Assembly (NCBI RefSeq): GCF_028372415.1
Contig: NC_092875.1
Coordinates: forward strand, 53,384,271 to 53,448,270
DNA from: Notamacropus eugenii
Lineage: Eukaryota; Chordata; Mammalia; Diprotodontia; Macropodidae
Direction: 5' to 3'
DNA: 64,000 nucleotides
The translations under genes and the position numbers were made by a program. Positions 45,890-57,139 of this stretch are shown here, in pieces. The stretch's first letter is position 1. Each line of letters opens with the position of its first letter. The notes beneath the pieces were generated by a model. It had not been told where the DNA came from, did no database searches, and saw nothing but the letters and a program-made list of their open reading frames with translations.

Positions 45890-48039
45890 TTTTGGGACCT
45901 CTTTTCCCATTTGTATTAGTCTATTTTTAGTGCTGTTATTTTCTTCAGCATGTTTTTGGGTCTCCTTTAGTAAACTGTTGACTCCCTTTTCATGATTTTC
46001 TTGCATCAGTCTCATTTCTCTTCCCAATTTTTCCTCCACCTCTCTTACTTGATTTCCAAAATGCTTTTTGCGTTGTTCCATGGCCTGAGACCATTGCACA
46101 TTTTTTTGGAGGTTTTGGATGTAGAACCCTTGAATTTGATGTCTTCCTCTGATGGTATGCTTTGTTCTTCCTCATCCAAAAGGATGGAAGAAAATTCCTT
46201 TTCACCAAGAAAGTAACCTATAGTCTTATTTTTTTCCCTTTTTTGGGGCATTTTCCCAACCAGTTACTTGACTTTTGAGTCCTTTGTCAAGTAGAGGGTA
46301 TACACTAGGAACCTGTAAGTTCTCAGTTCCTCCAATGTGGCACAGTCAAGGGAGAGGAGTTTACTCCTCTCCTGGCCTGCACTCTGGTCTGGGAGCAACC
46401 ACAAGCACTCTGTTCTGCCCAGGATCTTCAAGTAGAATTCCCTCTCCAGAGCCACCACCAGCTCCCCCATGCCAGCACTCCTCCTCACCCCAGGACCACC
46501 ACTCAGAACTGAGACTCTGATCAGCTGTTCAATTCCCTGAGGGTCTTTAGGCCCAGGGCTCCAAAAGTGGGTGCTACTGTGGCAGTGGCTGCCACTGCTC
46601 TGGGGCCAGGGCTGGGACCAGACCTTGCTTCCCACTCACCCAGGTGAAAGAGCTTTCTCACTGACCTTTGAAGCTGTCTTTGGCATTTGTGGGTTGAGAA
46701 ATCTGGGAACTGAAGCTGCTATTGGTGATTCCATGCCCTGAAGCCTGCTCCAGTCCTGTCTGTGCTACATGATCAAGGCTGGACTGTGGTCTGCTCTTAG
46801 CCTGGTGTGATAGACCTTTCCTGTTGGCCTTCCAGGCTGTCTTGGACTGGAAATCTGTTTTACTCTGTCACTTTCTGGCTTCTGCTGCTCTAAAATTTGT
46901 TTAGAATCATTTTTTTACAGGTATTTTATGGGCTACGGGGCCAAAGCTAGAGCAGGTCCATCTTTCTAGTCCACCATCGTGGTTCTGCCCCCCTTGTAAA
47001 AACAATTTTTAACATTTGTTTTCAAAATTTTGCATTCCAAATTATCTCCCTTCTTCCCTCCCCACCTAACCTCATTCATGAGAAGGCAAGTAATTCAATA
47101 TTGGTTATACACGTGTAGTTATGCAAAACACTTCTATAATTGTCATGTTGTGAAAGACTAACTATATCTCCCTCCATTCTATCAAACCCCCCCACTTACT
47201 CTATTTTCAGCTTTGACCCTGTCCTTTTTCAAAAGTGTTTGCTTCTGAATATGCCCTCCTCAAATCTGCACTCCTTTCTATCTTCTACCCTCCCCCCATT
47301 TAACCCCCTTTCCCCTTACTAGGTAAGATTCCCAGTTGGGTGTGTATATTATTCCCTCCTTAAGCCAAATCCAATGAGAGTAAGGTTCACTCATTCCACA
47401 TCACCTCCCCTGCTTTCCTTCCATTGTGAAACTTTTTTCTTGCCTCTTTTATGTGAGATAGTTTATCTCATTCTATTTCTCCCTTTCTCCTCCCAATATA
47501 TTCCCCTCTCACCCCTTAGTTTTATTTTTGAGATATCATTCCTCTCCTTTCCTCTCCTCTCCCCTCCCCTCCCTTCTCCCCTTCCCCTCTTCCACTCCCT
47601 CCACTTCCCCCCTTCACTGAGGCCTGCACCAGCCCTGTCTTTGCTGCGCGACCCATGCCAGACCACTGCACTCCCATCCTGGTTCAATAGATGCCTTCTG
47701 CCAACCTTCCTTGCTGTCTTGGGCTCAAGATTTGTTTCACTCTGTCATTTTGTGTGTTCTGCAGCTCTGAAATTTGTTTAGAATCATTTTTTACAGGTAT
47801 TTGCAGAGGTTTAGGGGGAGAGCTCAAGTAGGCCACTGCTTTAACTCTGCCATCTTGGCTCCACCCCAATAATTTAAAAAAATGACAGTAACATAAAATC
47901 CCACCCAGATTTACTGTCTGGAAAATCATAAATGAATGAATGAATGTATGAATGAATGAACACTTGGTGGTTTGACTTGCCTTTAACCCAAATGTAACAT
48001 GTCGCCCAAAGCCAAGTAAAAAGGAGGAACCTGAGAACA

Positions 48040-48210
48040 ATGGAAAGATCATAACTTTTAGAAGACCTGGGTTCAGATCTTTGCTTTAGTTACTTACCTA
48101 TGTCCCTTAGGACATGTAACCCTCTTGGCTTGTTTCCTTCTTGGTAAAAAGAGGGAGCTTGATTAGATGACCTCAAAGGTCTTTTATTGCCCTAAATTCT
48201 AGATTTTCTG
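48040..48210 (+). repeat. CORE-SINE
   Basis: 'agacctgggttcagatcttt', 'gcttgattagatgacctcaa' and 'ttgccctaaattctagattt' match the family also seen at 6440-6612 and 62690-62865. Confidence 0.65.
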
Positions 48211-48254
48211 CTTAGATTATTTGGCATTTTCAATTATTCTCACCTCTCGTCTCC

Positions 48255-48485
48255 TGGAGCAGCCAGGTGGTGCAGTGGATGGAGCACTAGGCTTGGAATA
48301 AGGAAGACATCTTCATGAGTTCAAATCCAGCCTTAGACACTTACTAGTCATGTTTGCCTGGGCAAGTCACTTAATCCTGTTTTCCTCATTTGGTCGAGAA
48401 TGAAATGGCAAACCACTCCAATATCTCTTCCAAGAAAACCCCAAATGGGGTGACTGAGTCAGACATGAGTGTGACTGAACAGCAA
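48255..48485 (+). repeat. Mar1/WSINE-type SINE
   Basis: Head 'gcagccaggtggtgcagtgg', then 'ggcaagtcacttaatcctgt' and RTE-like tail 'aatggcaaaccactccaata', 'aaaaccccaaatggggtgac'. Full length with modest divergence. Confidence 0.85.
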
Positions 48486-48489
48486 TGTT

Positions 48490-50270
48490 CTCTCCCACAC
48501 CAGTGGGATCAATTGATAACTAACAGTTGCCTTGAAGAAGAGTTTTGAATGCTGTTAGGCTCCTCTCCTGTGGCAAAGCACCTGATGCTGATTCTGTTCC
48601 AGCTGAGATTTACAAGGGAAGAGGTATGCTGGTCTTACAAAAGCTAACTGAAATTTTCTAGGTTATATGGCAAAAGGAGGCTGTTCTCCAGGAGTTCAAG
48701 GATGCCACCATTGTCCTTCGCTATAATGGAAAAGGAAATAAACTGTCTTGTGGCAATCACAGCAGGGGCAGGGGTCTCTCTCTTAGCCAGCAAGATTTTT
48801 GCCAAATTCCTCCTGAATAAGCTGCTCCTTCATTCCCTTGGAAGCCACACCTAAGAGCCAGTGTGGCTTCAGAAAGAACTTAAGAATTGTCTATATGGTG
48901 TTTGCTGCCTGACAACTCAGGAGCAGAACAGAGGTCTATACACAACATTTGTAGATCTGACCAAGTCCTATACCATCAGTTATGAGGGCTTGTGGAAAAC
49001 CATGATAAAATGTGGTTGCCCAAGGAAGTTCATCAGTGTTGTACATCAGTTCCTGACCATGCTTGCTTGGTTCTGGATAACGTAAGATTCTCTAGCACTT
49101 TCCCAGTCACCAGTGGAGGCTGTGTGCTTGCTCCCATGCTTTTTAGCATGGTTTTTTCAGTAATGTTGTTAAACATCTTCAACAAGGATGAAAATGGCAT
49201 CAAGGGTAGCTACCACACTGATGGCTAATTATTTAACTTGAAAAGGCTACAAGCCAAGATTCAAGTGGAGGCAGAGTTGATGTGTGACTTCCCCAGGCCC
49301 CCCAGATGATTGTACACTCAGTGCAGCTTCTGAGGCTGAGATGCAACAAAATATGAATTGATTTTTCTACTGTTTGTGCTAATTTTGGCCTAACAAAAAA
49401 CATTAGGAAAACACATGTGCTTCAGTAGCCAGCACCCCACCATCCATAATTGGAACTGTCATTTACAGCAAATGGAGAAGTTTTAAATGCTATAGATAAA
49501 TTCACTTACATTGGCAGTATACTTTCCAGGGATGTCTTCATAGATGAAGAGATTGACACATATATTGCCAGAGAAAACCCAGTGTTCAGGAGGTTCTGAA
49601 GAAAAGTGTGAAAAGAGAGGTATTAGACTGCTCACCAGAGGTCTACAGAGCCTTTGTGCTGGCCTCATTGTTGTATACCTGTGAAACATGGACAGTCTAC
49701 TAGTGCCATTCCAGGAAACTGAATCCATTTGAATTGTCTTAGGAAGAATCTGAAGATCACCTAGCAAGATAAGGTACTGGACACTGAGGTCCTTTCTTGA
49801 GCTGAACTGCCAGACTCTATTTCAGAGAGTACAACCGATGGGCTGGTCACATTGTTCAAATGGCAAACATACATTTGACTAAAAGACTATTTTGTGGAGA
49901 ACTTGCATGAGGCAAATGCTCACATGGAAGCCAGCAGAAGCAATAGAAGGACGCTCTCAAGGTCTCTCTGAGGAACTTTGGAATCAATTGTGAGACGTGG
50001 GAAATACTGGTACAGGACCACCCAGGATGACATGCCCTCATCAGAGAAGGTGCAAAATAGAATTGCAGTAGCTCAAAAGAAACATGAGATGCCCAAATTT
50101 AGAGACATCTCCATTCCAAATGTTCAAAGGGACTATTGGTACCCAGCCTCATGGGCCTCCGTATTGTTCTGATCAGTCACAGCTGGACAAACTGTACCTT
50201 GACCCTAACATCCCATTGTCAAGGTCTGGCTCAGCCAATTTAGCCTCCAGGGTTCCCAGTCTCAGTCCCA
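48490..50270 (+). mobile_element. decayed LINE of a non-L1, non-L2 clade (RTE-like?), RT to C-terminus
   Basis: Plus-strand frames, in order: QEFKDATIVLRYNGKGNKLS, LYTTFVDLTKSYTISYEGLW (RT palm, normally FVDLTKAFDTV), FPVTSGGCVLAPMLFSMVFS, then near 49680 CETWTVY, near 49840 NRWAGHIVQMAN and, at the end, GLRIVLISHSWTNCTL, resembling a terminal zinc-finger relic of the family. This matches a vertebrate LINE family I remember by sequence but not by name. The YADD region and many frames are destroyed. Confidence 0.65.
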
Positions 50271-50920
50271 ATTAACTTTCTCTCCAGCAGACCAAAGAAA
50301 GCTGCGGAGGCAAGAGATATCCTTACCTTAGGGCCCAGTACAAACACAGACTTTGTTCCTTCCTCTCCCAGGGGACAAAGGTTCAGGTGTTGGCTACCTT
50401 GATTCCAGGGAGACTTCTTAAGAATATTTCAGTGCCCTCTGCATTTCTGGACTTGTGGTCTCCTGAGAGAAAGTATCTCAATTAGTAAACAGATCCTGAG
50501 GCCTGGGGTCCTGGCTTTGAGCCCAGAATTCCAACATCTTTAGATTGAGTCTAGCATCTCTAGATTCCAGGAAGGAATTGAAATGGAGAGTGATAGAATT
50601 TTAATGAGCTAGAGCTGAAAAGAGGCCTTTCATTTGTGTGTAGCAGGAGAATAAGGGTAAGGAAGTCAAGAATTCTAGAAAAATAAGGCTTAAAGTGAAC
50701 ATAGGACAAGGGGAAATGGCATGCATTCTAATTCTGGTTTTTGAACACTAAAGGAAACACTACCTAGTGGAGGGAAGGAGGGAAGAAATCATACCTGACT
50801 AACCCATAAGAATCTGTAAGGGAGCTGATAGGTACATGGATGAAGAGAAGAAACATGGTAAAATTTCACTTTGATAAATTTTCAAATAAAAGACTATTTT
50901 AAAAAATTAGAGGAAAGTGT
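50271..50920. other. unassigned stretch
   Basis: No gene or nameable repeat; moderately AG-rich at the right. Confidence 0.4.
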
Positions 50921-50924
50921 CAGA

Positions 50925-51060
50925 CTTGACATCAAATCAAACCTATGTACCTTAGACATTCTGTAGCTCTGTGACCTTGGGCAAGACACTTAATCTCTCT
51001 GAGCCCAAGCACCTCATCTGGAAAATGGGCATAGTAATTATCTGTAAGTTGCTCAAAGTA
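50925..51060 (+). repeat. MIR-class SINE fragment
   Basis: 'agctctgtgaccttgggcaa', then 'gacacttaatctctctgagc' and 'ctcatctggaaaatgggcat'. Confidence 0.75.
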
Positions 51061-51064
51061 TAGA

Positions 51065-51420
51065 AACAAACAGTTTTTAAAAGAACTATACCAGCTATAA
51101 ATTACCACATAAAAACATGCCCAAAGACACTAGTAGTGAGAAAAATTAAAATTATAACAACTCTGAAGTTTTACTTCATATAATGTCAATTGATAGAGAT
51201 GAAAAAAAGGGGAATAGTCAGTGTTGGAAAAGCTTTGGGAAGATGGAGATCCTCATGCACTATTGGTGGAGTTGTAAATTGGTCCATTTGTCTTAGATAT
51301 AGATTTGGAATAATGAATAAAAAAAAGTAAGAATCTTTTGTGGTTATATACAGAAATGCTGATGATTTACATGAGTTTATTTCATATCCTGCATCTTTGT
51401 TGATTGAATTATGGTTGGTA
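51065..51420. mobile_element. L1 ORF2 fragments in opposite orientation
   Basis: 51080-51300 is plus-strand ORF2 C-terminal text ('gcactattggtggagttgta' = HYWWSC type). 51340-51420 is minus-strand RT text ('acagaaatgctgatgattta', compare 45645 region). The flip is compatible with a rearranged L1 insertion. Confidence 0.6.
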
Positions 51421-51504
51421 AAAGATGTATGTAATTTTTCTATATTTTTGTGAGATTTTTATTCTTTAATACATGGTTAATCTTTGTGAATGTATCATGC
51501 CCAA

Positions 51505-51900
51505 TTGTAATGTTAATTATGTTAATGAGAGTTAAAGATCTTTCCTGCCCATTACTGGGCCTAGCCATTAAGGAAAGCTTGATTAGGGGAGATTTGTTTT
51601 GTAGGAAAACCCATACCTTTTGTTAATTTCTAATGAGGCACTGGTTCATAATGGTTGTGATGTCCTCCAGCTTTGAAAAGTGTACATATACCCTGAGGTG
51701 AGGTTTTGCTTTGGGGCACACTCATTGGAAGTGTTCATTTGGCCAGATGAGACTCTGGATAGCTGTTAAGAAGACCCCTGGTTTTGAAATCTCAGGTGCT
51801 GGTGCTTCTCTCTCTGGTAATTATGTATGTATGTAATAAACACTTGGATTTCTCTGTTGATCTGTGATGAATGTATTGTTTATGGTCAGACAGAAGCCCT
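51505..51900 (+). mobile_element. possible solitary LTR of an endogenous retrovirus
   Basis: About 400 bp beginning TGTAATGTTAA with an AATAAA at about 51835 and U5-like text after it. The overall layout is LTR-like. No internal retroviral sequence is seen beside it. Family unknown; appears old. Ends are not certain and no flanking duplication was confirmed. Confidence 0.35.
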
Positions 51901-52139
51901 GTCTGTTGGTCTTTATTTCTCTGCTTGTATTTTCTCTATTGGTATGTAATTAAACAAGATTGTTGACCCCTCAAAAGTTGCATTTCTTTTAGAAATGCAG
52001 ATCTAAGAACCTATGCAGCAGGCCCTCCTGTGTATGCCAACTGAAACAGATACACTCCTTTCAACTCTCATTAAATAGTCTCTAGAAATCTGTCATATCG
52101 AACTTTCCCAAAATCCTATTCAGGTCTTTTATGTTTTGT

Positions 52140-53535
52140 TTATTTTTTGGTTTTATTTACGGAGGCTTGAGAGGGGGTAAATTAAGGTCTCCCAGCATTA
52201 TAATTTTACTTTCTATTTCTCTCTAATTTCTTTTTCCTTTAAGAATTTATATGTTATGCTATTTGGTGCATATATGTTTAATATTGATATTCATTCATAA
52301 TCTATGGTATATTTCAGCAAAACACAGTTTCCCTGTTTATCCCTTTTGATTAGGCCTATTTTTGCTTTTACTTTGCCTGAGATTATGACTGTTACCTAAC
52401 CATTACTTCAGCAGAAGAATAATAGATTCTGCTCTAGCTTCTTATTTTAACTCTGTATGTATCTTTCCATTTCAAGTATGTTTCTTGAAACAACATATTG
52501 TTGGATTCTGGTATCTAATCCATTCTGCTCTCTTCTTTCATTTTGTTGCTGAATTCATTCACATTCACAGTTATGATTGTTAACCATGCATATCCCAGGA
52601 ACCAAGATGGTGCATGAGAGGCAACCCAATTGAACTCTCAACATTCCCTTCCAAATAACTTTAAAAATCACACCTCAAATAAAATTTTGGAGCAGCAGAG
52701 CTAATGAAAAGTCAGGGTAAGAATTTTTTCTGGTGTAAGAAAACTTAGGAGGTCAGCAGGAGAAGTTTGTAACAGCCCACACATGTGGCAGTTGCAACAG
52801 CTTCATTCTTGACTTTCAATTTTATGCTAAAGTTGGGTTCTGCTTACCTCACTGTGGGGAGATGCTGTGCTGAGCTTCAGGCTTTTTTATCCAGCACCTT
52901 TCAGAGGTAGTTCTGGGGGTTTGCAAGTTTTTGGTGCTTCCAAGGTGGTGTGAGCTTGAGAGAGGTATAGTCCCTGCCCTCCTGGCTCTGCCCTCTGATT
53001 TTTAGCCAGGAAGGGCTCCTGGCCCCCTGAAGCCACAAATGCTAGCTTTCTCTTTGTCTTGGAATTGCAATCAGGGACACTGTTCCCTTGTCACCAACCC
53101 TCAAGGCTTTTCTCTGCCCTAGTACTATGACCTAGAATTGCATATGGGCAAGAGAGTTGCCAATCAGTACCAGCTCTACCCAGTGCCAGCAAAGAGTCCC
53201 CTGTAATCTCTTTCTAACCAGTTGTCCAATCCCCTTAGCATCTCTGGACAGAAAGCTCCTAAAGCTGCCACTGCTTCTGTCACTCCCACCTGCTCCCACC
53301 ACTGCTGTTTCATCCACATGGGCTGTGGGCCAGCTTCCACCTCCATCTCCCAGATCTTTCTTTCCAACCTCCTACATTGTCTTAGGCTGGAAGAATGTCT
53401 CATTCTGACAGTTTGTTGGCTCTGCCACTCCAGAATTTGATCTGAGACATGATTTTAAAGTTGTTTGGAAGGGAATGTTGGGAGAGCTGAGCTGAGTACT
53501 TTCCGTACTCCACCATCTTAGAAGTCTCCAGGGAT
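52140..53535. mobile_element. L1 mosaic with segments in both orientations
   Basis: 52140-52590 (minus) is the ORF2 endonuclease start, like 17.2-17.6 kb. 52600-52800 (plus) is a 5' UTR of an L1 subfamily ('caagatggtgcatgagaggc', 'ttttggagcagcagagctaa'). 52810-53530 (minus) is another 5' UTR ending at 'ctccaccatcttagaagtct'. All decayed. Confidence 0.55.
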
Positions 53536-54384
53536 GTAATCGTTAGCCTCATTTGAAATATGTGCTACCAGTCACATGTCCACTTAAAGCTTGGTGAGCC
53601 TTTTTCCAGAAATGCATGATGGTGAGTAATAGAAGGGCCTATCCCTGGCTACAGAGCATGTACAGAAATTCTGTGACTGTTTCCCTGTCCATTAACAATG
53701 TGGCAATGAAAAGCCTTCTGATTATCTTCTGAAATGGACCTGAGTGTGTGTAGAAAGGTTCTAGACAGAGAGAGGCTCTCTTCTCTGTGACAGCATTTGA
53801 GTGAGAACAAAGAAATGCCATGAACCTCCAGGTCGGAGAACCACTTCCCAACCGGGTCACTATGAGGCCATGAACACATGGCAATTTTGTCTTCTGTCTC
53901 TGCTGTGTTTTTTTCTGGTTTTAGATGAATGCATATCATGGTTAGAACAGACTTTGTGAGCTAGTGAAGGGTAGCTAGGCTACAACAGCAAGATAAGGTC
54001 ATTCCATCTCTAATGCTCATCTAGGATGAAGGAAGACTAAATACAATAGAGACAGAAACAGTGACACCTCATTTTCACAGCCATGTGGTTGTTGGAGTGG
54101 GAGATAGTTGGTAGCAGTAGCAGGCTGCTGAAATTTCTGCTACTCTCTTTCTCCCTATTTGGAGGTTTAAAGCATTTCTTTTTTCTGTATCAAATGTCAT
54201 GATGAGAGAAAGGTCAAGTTCTTCTACTGGTAGCTTTTATACATAGCCTCAGATCAGGCTCAGAAGCCAATTAAAAAAAACAATAACTTTTCTTAATTGT
54301 GTGACAAGCAGAAAGGAAACAGTTCCAGAATACCTGTGCATGCTCTGTCATTGACCAGTCTCCCATTATACTCAAGGGGAATTA
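53536..54384. other. unassigned stretch
   Basis: Overlapping minus-strand frames of 81 and 96 codons at 53639-53939 show no recognisable domain. No repeat named. Confidence 0.4.
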
Positions 54385-54485
54385 ATGATTATCTCTAGTA
54401 CCTCTGTCATGAGGGTTAAATGAGATACAGTATGGAATGTCCTTTGAAGCTCTGACAATGCCAACAAATGTCTGTTGTTACTGAG
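54385..54485 (+). repeat. MIR 3' fragment
   Basis: 'catgagggttaaatgagata' and 'ctttgaagctctgacaatgc' fit the MIR 3' region. Confidence 0.5.
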
Positions 54486-55197
54486 AATGTGATGGTGGTG
54501 TTGTTATTTCTAGAAGCATCACCCCCTGTTCTCTGAGAGCCCAATTAGAGCTAAGGTTTGAGCCACTGCTGGGGGGCCTTTTAACAAACCCAGGGATCCT
54601 CCCCTCTTCCCTCCTACCTTCCTCAGTGTGGGTCATTTACTAAAGTCCTAGAGAATCCTGGGGGAGTATCTGCTGCATTCCCAGGGTGGGGGGAGGGTGG
54701 GAAGGCCCACAGGACACTGAAGGATTCATTGCTCATTCCCATCTTCTTGTGCCAAAACAGCAGGGCAGAGCCCAAAGTTCACCTCCAAACAGAAATCTGA
54801 AATGCAAGGAGATTCTGACACATGCTTGCTCTCCTGTACAGCTCGAGGCAGGGAGAGCCCCCTAAGAAGAGACTATTTTGGCTGGCAGTTACAAGGGCAA
54901 GAGAGGTCTCTGGTTCCAGGGGAGTGGGGAAGGCCCAGTTTCAAATAGACACAAACAGGGAACCAGACATATAGATTGGGTGGGGCACAAGTCTGGGATA
55001 ATACTGAAGGGAAGGGTTCATGTTCTTCTAGTCTCCAGCTAGGTGTGGTGGAGGTCCCAGGGCCTGCTCCCAGTGCCCCTAAGAGGCCAGAGAGGAGCCA
55101 TCTGGGAAATGGTGCCCAAAACAACAAGGTCCCCTTGGTATTCCCCTAGCTGGGTCAGCGTCCAGGGGGGCCAGGGCAGGGAAGGCATGGCTGCTCA

Positions 55198-56180
55198 TAG
55201 CTTCATCTTGTCTCTGTTCTGGAGTTTGGCATGCACAACTTTGAGTGTGGTCAGGAAACTGCCCAGGAAGAGGATGAGAAATGTGATGGCTAAGACAAAG
55301 ACCTGCTACTCTTTCCATTCTTCCTGGGTAAAGAGGTCAGACAGTGTGATGGTGTTATAAAATTGCCAGAAATGACCACAGAACAGGAATGGTAGGAGAA
55401 AAGCAAGGCCCCTCCACATCCAAGACTGGAATCCCCCAGCTATGAGGTCCAAATAATTCCTTTCTCCCAGAGCCCCGAGTCTGTAGAGGCATCCACTCTT
55501 ATAATGATATTGTAGGAACTGAACACAGCTCTAAAAGATGGAAAAGGCAAAAACTGATTTTGAAACTTTTGATAGATGAGTCCATTTGACCAGGTCAACA
55601 TTATCCCGAATAGAAAGGTGGAGACAGTGGTGAGACACCCACCAACCTTTAATTCTGGAGCCATTGCTGATGAGGATGCTTTCCTGGATGGTGAGTGTAT
55701 AGTAGTACCAGACCAGCAAAAAGTTGAACACTTCCTCAGTTACTCTGTAATGTAGGAAGAATCTACAGGCTATGGCACCAAGCAGGAAGATATTATTTGA
55801 GTAAAGCTTGAATTTCTCATATTTATCCTTTTAAGCAAACTTGGTCTGGTTACTGAGAAGGGTAACGGTTGACATTGCCCAGAACCAGACTGAGATATAA
55901 TCTGTTTTTCTTGGGCAGGTAAAACTCCATATCAAAGAAGATATTCTGCCTTTCCTTGATGCTGACACTCATGTGCTGAATGAGGTCGACCTCTTCACAG
56001 TTGCCAAGACGCTTACATCTCTGGAGACTACCTTTGAGGTCTGGCCGCTTCTTCTGCTTGCTGATGGAGCTACTGCAGGAGGCTTCTGACTATACATTTG
56101 CTGGGTTTCCTATAATTCATGGAATTCTTCCTCCAGTTCGTGCCACTCGTGTTTGCATCTCTCGAGCTGCGTGAAGGGGT
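55198..56180 (-). pseudogene. TMEM120B: TMEM120B processed pseudogene
   Basis: TMEM120B is a multi-pass membrane protein of the nuclear envelope and ER involved in adipocyte differentiation. Minus-strand translation gives, in order across several frames: [135 protein letters not shown] and FLGSFLTTLKVVHAKLQ, ending at TGA 55200-55198. The B paralogue is indicated by LGA.ACRF.LHYRV and LTTLKVVHAKLQ. Exon sequences are contiguous, so it arose by retroposition. In-frame stops (e.g. KE*QVF, ETQQ upstream EL*E, FA*KD) and frameshifts, also in the N-terminal third, disable it. No poly(A) relic was found on the left; 3' UTR-derived sequence may extend below 55198. Confidence 0.92.
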
Positions 56181-56235
56181 GCAAGGCGAGTGGCGGCTCC
56201 TGCTGCAGCTCGCGCAGCCCATGTGAGCTCCACCC

Positions 56236-56695
56236 ACACCCTCATCAGGTACCAGCTATTTTTTCTTTTCGCTGGAGCAGCAGTTTGTTCAAATCACATT
56301 AACTATCCCTAACTGGGAAACGTTACACTTTGGTAACTCCCTTTGGGCAAAAGCATTTCCCTTTCTCTTGTATTCAAGGATCCTGACAGTTCCACCTAGG
56401 AAGTTTGGGAAACCCCAAGGACCCAGCTCAGGCCTTGTTGACAGGCTGAGAAATAGAAGAAAATGTCACTAAACAGGGTTTCCCAGGACCTTCTACCCCA
56501 CCCCAACTCCCCAACCCCAGCCCCTGCTTCAGTGACTGGTGCAGAGCTCAGGTCTCTGGCTCTACCCTGACTGTACAAAAATCATTACTTTAGCACACAT
56601 ATATACATGCACACTTATCTTTTAATAATGATTAAGAAGATTATCTTATAGGGCAAATGGCCAAATCAAAATGTATCATATCTCATTGCAGGTCT
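56236..56695. other. unassigned stretch right of the pseudogene
   Basis: Nothing recognised. The 60-codon minus frame at 56396-56578 has no support. Confidence 0.4.
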
Positions 56696-56699
56696 ACCT

Positions 56700-56885
56700 A
56701 TAACAACGGTGCATCACATAGTTACGAGCTATGTGATCCTGGACAAGTTCCTTAACTTCTGTCTGCCTCAGTTTTCTCATCTGCAAAATGGGGATAATTC
56801 TAGTATCTACCTCCCAGGGTTGTTGTGAGCTTAGAAATAAGATATTTGTAAAGGACTTGTACAAACATTAAAGTGTTAATAAATA
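56700..56885 (+). repeat. MIR-class SINE
   Basis: 'gagctatgtgatcctggaca', 'gcctcagttttctcatctgc' and 'gttgttgtgagcttagaaat'. Confidence 0.8.
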
Positions 56886-57075
56886 GATATTAATATAATA
56901 GATTATAAATATATTATATATTGTATAATGCAATATATTATATGCTTTATATAAGGATTTATACAATAATTTATATGACCATGTAATAATTTATAAAATT
57001 ATATAATATATGATAATTTATAATATATCAATGTATTATATACCATATTAAAATATATTACAAAAATAAGTATTA
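56880..57075. repeat. AT-rich low-complexity tract
   Basis: About 190 bp of almost pure A/T with repeated 'tataata' and 'atatatta' motifs, at the 3' end of the MIR. Confidence 0.9.
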
Positions 57076-57139
57076 GCTGACTTTATGACGATGATGATGA
57101 GTCACTATGAAGTATATTTCTATCTATTAATATAGGACA

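Larger units (their letters stand above)
41807..46994 (-). mobile_element. HAL1 no. 1 (middle), nested in HAL1 no. 2 and split by an L1
   Basis: Without the inner L1 it is about 2.9 kb. The 5' start lies at 46970-46990 (decayed 'ccaccatcgtggttctgccc'), with the 5' UTR to 46250. ORF1 starts at 46251 (MPQKREKNKTIGYFLGEKEF) and continues left of the L1 with TRKKQFKYCGNTIRIIQDLA and NFNEIEDFQAFLLKK (43212-42922). The 3' UTR includes the TG/CA tract and ends at 'atttatttttcagttcttaa'. No ORF2 lies between ORF1 and the 3' UTR. ORF1 has frameshifts. An 18-bp target duplication flanks it. Confidence 0.75.
41543..47868 (-). mobile_element. HAL1 no. 2 (outer), ORF1-deleted, split by HAL1 no. 1
   Basis: Two parts: 3' terminus 41543-41806 and the rest 46995-47868. 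The right end is the 5' start ('gccatcttggctccacccc'). About 200 bp of 5' UTR leads into a GA/CT-rich seam (about 47540-47620) and then directly into HAL1 3' UTR text ('aagccaaatccaatgagagt', 'tgagaaggcaagtaattcaa'), so ORF1 is missing. The halves are joined by an exact 18-bp duplication, TGTAAAAACAATTTTTAA, at 41789-41806 and 46995-47012. Confidence 0.7.

Noticed and set aside
47374-47781. 135-codon plus-strand frame
   Set aside because: Antisense of a HAL1, crossing its deletion seam.
53639-53939. Overlapping minus-strand frames considered as a zinc-finger relic
   Set aside because: No regular C2H2 spacing could be read; similarity was only impressionistic.
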